From NCBI RefSeq assembly GCF_032884065.1, contig NC_088863.1, positions 66,872,919 through 66,936,918 on the forward strand: a stretch of 64,000 bases of DNA, written 5' to 3'. This DNA is from Artemia franciscana. Lineage: Eukaryota > Arthropoda > Branchiopoda > Anostraca > Artemiidae. Shown here one piece after another: positions 59,314 through 64,000 of the stretch. A program made the position numbers and the translations under genes. The notes under the pieces were generated by a model that ran no database searches, was not told the DNA's origin, and was given only the letters and a program-made list of their open reading frames with translations. How positions within the stretch are numbered: position 1 is the stretch's first letter; the number at the start of each line of letters is the position of its first letter.

Positions 59314-59392
59314 CTGTCAACCATCTTGCAAGCCGGGAAAAATCTGAATGTGGATCAGGCGCTCCTGTCAACAAATTTCTGTATTGTAAATG
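59314..59392 (-). CDS. PNPLA6/sws-like: Neuropathy target esterase, exon before the patatin loop
   Basis: Acceptor TTCTTTTTAG ends at 59393 and donor GACAG|GTATTA follows 59314. The 79-bp exon enters in phase 0 and leaves in phase 1. It encodes HLQYRNLLTGAPDPHSDFSR then LARWLT, ending in the first base of the Gly codon completed by the next exon. PHSDFSRLARWL.G is the conserved linker just ahead of the patatin domain in NTE proteins. Exons upstream for the transmembrane segment and cyclic-nucleotide-binding-like domains are not seen between here and 64000. Confidence 0.93.
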
Positions 59393-60738
59393 CTAAAAAG
59401 AAAATTATTTCATGTCAAACTGTCAATATTTTCGTTATTTTTGCAAGGTCGGCGACCTGACCTTATGATGTATCAGCTTAAAGGTAGTAACAGGGACGCG
59501 CAAGGGGATGGGTACGAAGCAACAAACCTATCCCCTCAAAAGATATTAAATTATAGGCCCTAATCCTTCAATTTACGGCCACCCCACCCCCCTAAAAAAT
59601 CCTAATTACGTGCCTGAAGGGCGCTTTTCGTTTACCCACAAATTCATATGCATTTACTTATTCACGAGTATATATGCACATATTGGATATTAAGATGTTC
59701 TTGAGTATTAATTTACACACAGAACTTTACAAGGCAAAAGAGTTCATTTGTTTGCGCCAAGCGAGTTCCAATTCATATAATTCCTACAGAATTATCATTT
59801 TTTTTTCGTTTAGTTCTTAGTTGGCAAGAGGAAAACTTCCTAAGCCACAAAGTTGACAACATTTGGCATAGTTCTTTTCGATTTTAACGTCTAACATACT
59901 TTACTTATGCGGAAAACTAAAGTGACAAAAATTGGTTTAAAAAGCTGGTTATAATGGATTTCCCATTTACTGCCTACGAATAATATGTTTGGTACCTTTT
60001 GCCAGAATTATGTTTCAGAAAGATTCAAAGGTGTTAAAAACTCCCATCGTTACTAAATTTAAAAAAAATATTATGCATTAAGTCTTTATTTTGATTGGTC
60101 AATCATAATTTTTATATTTGAATGTTGATTACAAATGTGCATATGTTTCATTTTACTGACAAGTGTCACTAAAATCTTGCCCGAGAATTACCATTGTAAA
60201 CTTAAGATACTTCATTCTAGAGAGGCCACATGTACACATTAAATACACACTTCTTTTTTTGGAAAAGATTTGTCAGAGGAGAAAATCCTTGAAGGTAAGA
60301 TATGAAGAAACCCTACTTGAACATCAAGTGGAAGATGACACAACAGGTCAGCTGAGCGTCCTTTAGATTGAATGAATCATCTCACTATTAATATACTAAA
60401 ATATAGGTTCTATTAGCTATATAACTCAAGGTGACCTGTATACACATTCCGCTGAGCAAAGCTTCATTACAGGCAACGCCTTGTGAGAAGACACTTGCTA
60501 GGTGCCTAATCCATTCAAAAATTAGAATTTTAACTAAACATTCATAAAATTAGCTGAAGGAATTATCATCATGTTTCCTAGTTTTACGTCTACCTCCTCA
60601 AGTAATTTTAACCTTACGGACAAAATTTACTATGCTATGAGGTTTTGTGACGTTAAGTATAACCTTGAGCACTTGCGTGGTCTTTTCACACTAGACTAAA
60701 ACATAAATTAATAAAACCTTCATAATTATCATCCACAT
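59393..60738. other. Intron or upstream sequence, nothing recognised
   Basis: No esterase exon or repeat family could be identified. The 67-codon plus frame at 60163-60366 has no family features. Confidence 0.4.
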
Positions 60739-61247
60739 CAGGGCTTCTTAAACTATGGGTCGCGACCCCATTCGGGGTCGCGTAGCAAAATTATGGGGTC
60801 GCGAGTGATAAAAATACAATTTAGCAAAAAATGTTTTTTAACTTGTAAAATTATTGTTATAAAGAAAAATAACAATCATCGTAGATAAATATATATTAAA
60901 TTGTTCTGGTTCGGAAAGACTGTTTATACCAGCATTTCTATTCTGATCATTATAATATCTTGTATAAATTTAATATGAATCAGAAGATGTTATAGAAATT
61001 TATAAAAAATGTAGATTTATTTTAGTCAAACTCTTAAAACCGAAATAATCCTGATAAATATTATCAACAAAATTTCTAAGTGTTATTTCGAAGAAACTAT
61101 ATATACATTTCGTGTTATTTTCATTTAGCCATTTTATGATTGTGAACAAAGTGCATGTTATTCCGAATTAGTCAATTTAACCCTTTCGCGACCGACGGGA
61201 CCTTACAGTCATGGCATGTAAAAATCCTTTGGGCGCTTCTTAATTGA

Positions 61248-62322
61248 TTGATAGCGCCAGATATGCGTCAGGATGCTGTTAAAGTCATAAATTATATTAA
61301 GAGCCATGCCCTTAACAGTCACTTATTTTCAAATATCTGTAAGGATACGGATTCCAACTACACAACTTTGTTATTATATGCAGAAATAAGATGGTTGTCA
61401 AGAGGTCAAAGTTTAAAAAGATTATTGTTACTAAAGGACGAGATGGAAATATTTTTGACTGAAAATTTCTTGGTGATATATTTATTAGGTAACAATATAC
61501 ATATTCATATGAAAATATATAAATTTAGAATTCGTTTTGAAACATATAAAAATCTAAAATTGAAATTTGCACAAAATTTGCAAAAAACGAAAATGTGAAT
61601 TTGCTGCTTTTTTTCAAAATGACTTGTGGCTATCCAAGTTGTGTTATTTGTCAGATATTTTTGCGAAGTTAAGCGATCTTAACTTGTCTCTTCAAGGAAA
61701 AAATAGCGATATATTTACTTCAAACGATAAAATTGGAAGTTTTATTAAAAAGATCAGCATTTGGAAAAGTAGGGTCGAAAAAATTCGTTCGAAATGCTTT
61801 CTAGTGTCGACAATTTTGTAAATGAAGAAATTCATCGTAAAACTTTTATTGCAAAAACTATTGTAGATCACTTAAAAGCGCTAGAAATACGGTTCCAGAC
61901 ATATTTTATATTAAATATTGATTTAAAAAAAATAGTTTGGATTCAACAGCCGTTTTGGATTGGCTTAAGTGAGATTGATCATCTGCCACTTAAAGCTCAA
62001 GAGGAATTTGCTGAGCTTTCGTGTGACTCAAACTTAAAACTACAATTCCAAAAAAAAGCCCTTGACTGAATTCTGGATCAGAACTAGAACTGAATTTCCC
62101 ACAATCGCCGATATGGCGTTAAATGTACTTCTGCCATTCAACACCACATATTTATGTGAATTTACTTTCTCAGCTTTAACACATATTAAATCCCAATATC
62201 GTTCAGCGATAAAAAATGTTAAAGAGGTCTTACGTCCAGTAGTTGCACCAACATTACACCAAGATTTGATTTGTTATGCAATAAAAAACAGGCACATCCA
62301 TCTCATTAAATTTTTAACGTAA
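61248..62322 (+). pseudogene. hAT transposase C-terminal part, ZBED5/GTF2IRD2-like
   Basis: Four overlapping plus-strand frames give one protein in order. They contain DAVKVINYIKSHALNSHLF, LLLYAEIRWLSRGQSLKRLL (the conserved h..vRWLSrG..l.R...L block), CEFAAFFQNDLWLSKLCYLS and DIFAKLSDLNLSLQG. Then come FPTIADMALNVLLPFNTTYL, CEFTFSALTHIKSQYRS and the tail. CE..FS.l..iK...Rs is the hAT dimerisation motif. The N-terminal BED finger and first catalytic Asp region are missing. A foreign ~110-bp insertion at about 61470-61580 shifts the frame, and more breaks occur near 61800 and 62065. It is not functional. Confidence 0.85.
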
Positions 62323-62339
62323 ACTTTAATTTAATATTT

Positions 62340-62545
62340 ACTACGCAACTACTTGGATATATTCGAGAGAATTAATACGGTCAGAATCCAACTTTTGTTT
62401 TTGAAACTGTAATAAAAACATTTCTATAAAATTTTGTGCAAATTTCAATTTTAGATTTTTATATGTTTCAAAACGAATTCTAAATTTATATATTTTCATA
62501 TGAATATGTATATTGTTACCTAATAAATATATCACCAAAAAATTT
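62340..62545 (-). repeat. Inverted copy of the segment inserted in the hAT gene
   Basis: The minus strand repeats the sequence inserted at 61470-61580, including ATATTTATTAGGTAACAATA and AGAATTCGTTTTGAAACATA, almost without change. It extends further on the 5' side of the minus strand. The segment is not coding for transposase in either place. Confidence 0.8.
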
Positions 62546-62635
62546 TAATTCATTTTTCTTATATATTTGTTGGGGTCGTTAAGAAACTCGCAATCATAAA
62601 TGGGGTCGGGAATTACAAAAGTTTAAGAAGCCCTG

Positions 62636-63364
62636 GTCTACATCCATCACAATCATCATAACATTATAACAATCATCACAAAATCATAGATTTGAGCTCT
62701 TATCAAGCATAAAAGGCTTGAAAGGAAAAGTTCATCGATAGATATTTCATGTAAGAATAAAAAACAGGAATAATTGGTTAAATACGAACGTTTGTAAACG
62801 TCTTTGTCCATGAAATAACTAAACATCAGGTATCTATTGACTCCTAAACAAACCTAGCTAGTCAAAGGACAGTTGTAATTTCTTATTCTCTTTGATACCA
62901 TTTGCTTCTGACTTATCTTTTTGCTGATACTTCACTTAGTTTTTTTTTTTATTTGGTACTCACTCTTAAAAGAGGCTAAATTACTGCACAAAGAGGTCTT
63001 TTTCACTAAAAACCCAATTCACACGTTTTTTTATAATTCCATTTTCGAAATATTAAATTAACAATTTTATAAATAAATATGGTTGCGTTTCCACTAAATG
63101 TAATTAACCAATTAGATTCTATTTTGTTTGTCGGTGGTGCTTCAAATCGTTTGTATAGCTCAAAAACTGCTGCATGTGGAAAATTAAATAATACATTTCT
63201 GTCATATAATGACTTATTTCGATAAACAGTTTATGATTCCTAAAAAAAAAAATTAATATTGGCTCATTGTCATGAATCCCCTATGTAAATTATACTTCTA
63301 GCTAAATCCTTTTTCATGTCAAGTCTTTGTCTGTGTGTGACTGCACAAGTGAGTGCCACTTGTT
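62636..63364. other. Sequence before the LINE frame
   Basis: AT-rich, with no gene recognised. It may contain the 5' untranslated region of the LINE that follows. Confidence 0.4.
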
Positions 63365-64000
63365 ATGATTATGTTGAATATGTCTAATATGAGAGCGAAT
63401 TTGGCTACGGCATTCCCGGCATTAAGCGATGCGTCGAGGCTGGCGACCTCGTCGAAAAGTGAGCTAGCTACCATACTATCAAGGAGACATGGCCTGAATA
63501 TCGGCTGCTGGAACCTCTGTTCCATCAAATGTTCACTAACGCAAGCCTTCGTAGCTGAAGAATTTTATTTATATAACCTGGACATACTCTGTGTTTCAGA
63601 GACAAGATTAAATGGACAAATGACACTTGACCTAATAGCCCCTTCGGGTAAAAAGGCCATACTATTCAATTCTGGCCCAATGGATGGATCCGGCCTCGCA
63701 GGAGTGGGAATAATCATGACACCCAAGATCGCATCGGGACTCCTTGACTATGAAGCAGTGTCTGACAGAATTGTGATGGCCCGTTTAAAAGGTCAGAGTA
63801 ATAACCTGACAATACTATCTGTATATGCCCCTATTCGTGACGCCCCTGACCACTTGAAAGACAAATTCTATGCTGACCTCCAAATGACTATGAATAAAAT
63901 TCCTCGTAAGGACATCCTCGTGATCGGTGGTGACTTCAATGCCAGGGTTGGCACGAGACTAAACGATTCTGAATGGGCCATTGGCAACCACGGTTTGGGC
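63365..64000 (+). CDS. LINE AP-endonuclease (RTE-like), open and cut by window end
   Basis: An uninterrupted frame of 212 codons runs from ATG 63365 (a TGA lies in frame at 63350-63352) to the last base, in phase. After a ~35-residue leader come NIGCWNLCSIKCS, LDILCVSETRLNG, SGLAGVGIIMTP, RIVMARLKG, TILSVYAPIRDAPDHLKD, FYADLQMTMNKIPRKD and VIGGDFNARVG. These are the endonuclease/exonuclease/phosphatase motifs of LINEs: Asn in WN, catalytic Glu in SET, Tyr of YAP, and Asp-Asn in GDFN. It nicks target DNA to prime reverse transcription. The reverse transcriptase would lie beyond 64000. It is the only LINE here without a break in the visible part. Confidence 0.88.
   Translation, partial: MIMLNMSNMRANLATAFPALSDASRLATSSKSELATILSRRHGLNIGCWNLCSIKCSLTQAFVAEEFYLYNLDILCVSETRLNGQMTLDLIAPSGKKAILFNSGPMDGSGLAGVGIIMTPKIASGLLDYEAVSDRIVMARLKGQSNNLTILSVYAPIRDAPDHLKDKFYADLQMTMNKIPRKDILVIGGDFNARVGTRLNDSEWAIGNHGLG

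Larger units (their letters stand above)
60739..62635 (+). mobile_element. hAT (Charlie-like) element, internally deleted
   Basis: Ends CAGGGCTTCTTAAACTATGG and GTTTAAGAAGCCCTG form an inverted repeat (the first 16 bp match). Both ends continue with a GGGTCGCGACCCC-type motif typical of Charlie-like hAT elements. The 8-bp flanks ATCCACAT (60731-60738) and GTCTACAT (62636-62643) agree at six of eight positions, consistent with an old 8-bp target duplication. Only the C-terminal two thirds of a transposase remain inside. A ~110-bp segment is present twice in opposite orientation. Confidence 0.85.

Noticed and set aside
61248..62322. Domesticated ZBED-type host gene
   Set aside because: It is bounded by hAT inverted repeats and a degenerate 8-bp duplication and has frameshifts, so it is an ordinary dead transposon.

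Overview
This is eukaryotic, AT-rich, repeat-dense DNA from an invertebrate nuclear genome. The only recognisable host gene is split into short exons by introns of 3 to 10 kb with GT..AG borders. Most of the remaining sequence is transposon debris. The mixture of rolling-circle Helitrons, hAT elements, RTE-like and jockey/CR1-like LINEs, a DIRS-type element, Penelope-like repeats and a Polinton remnant suggests an arthropod, possibly a crustacean. The species cannot be fixed from the sequence alone.

Host gene. Six consecutive minus-strand exons (59392-59314, 54965-54769, 51642-51456, 44753-44637, 34807-34596 and 25802-25694) encode the patatin-like phospholipase domain of neuropathy target esterase (PNPLA6/7, Drosophila swiss cheese). 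All splice phases agree, and the GGGGARG oxyanion loop, the GVSIG serine and the DGG aspartate are present. The N-terminal membrane and cyclic-nucleotide-binding exons lie beyond 64000. The C-terminal tail is unresolved; one weak candidate last exon is at 15737-15636.

Layout. 1-3579: minus-strand composite Helitron carrying two tRNA-like segments and a roughly 290-bp tandem array. 3636-4423: short Helitron of a second family. 5.6-9.4 kb: decayed Polinton/Maverick-type cluster (pVI-like, capsid-like and adenain-like reading frames, plus two unknown minus-strand frames). 9.8-14.3 kb: dispersed repeat R1, a hAT transposase pseudogene, a LINE gag pseudogene, a 300-bp TA tract and another hAT remnant. 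15.98-23.56 kb: Helitron cluster with long TA tracts between copies. 23.6-25.5 kb: repeat arrays. 25.85-29.3 kb: a MITE, a SINE with perfect target-site duplication, and DIRS-like remnants. 31.3-32.9 kb: a long R1 copy. 35.2-44.2 kb: four broken LINE copies inside an intron of the esterase gene. 46.3-50.1 kb: tandem array of an R1 internal unit. 53.96-54.38 kb: a TA-flanked MITE. 55.2 and 58.2 kb: two repeats with hammerhead-ribozyme-like cores. 60.74-62.64 kb: a hAT element with recognisable ends. 63.4 kb to the window end: an intact reading frame for a LINE endonuclease.

The esterase exons are the only host coding sequence supported here. The transposons do not form a pathway. They record repeated insertion into one long gene, and the Helitron cluster is the youngest-looking layer because two copies are almost identical.
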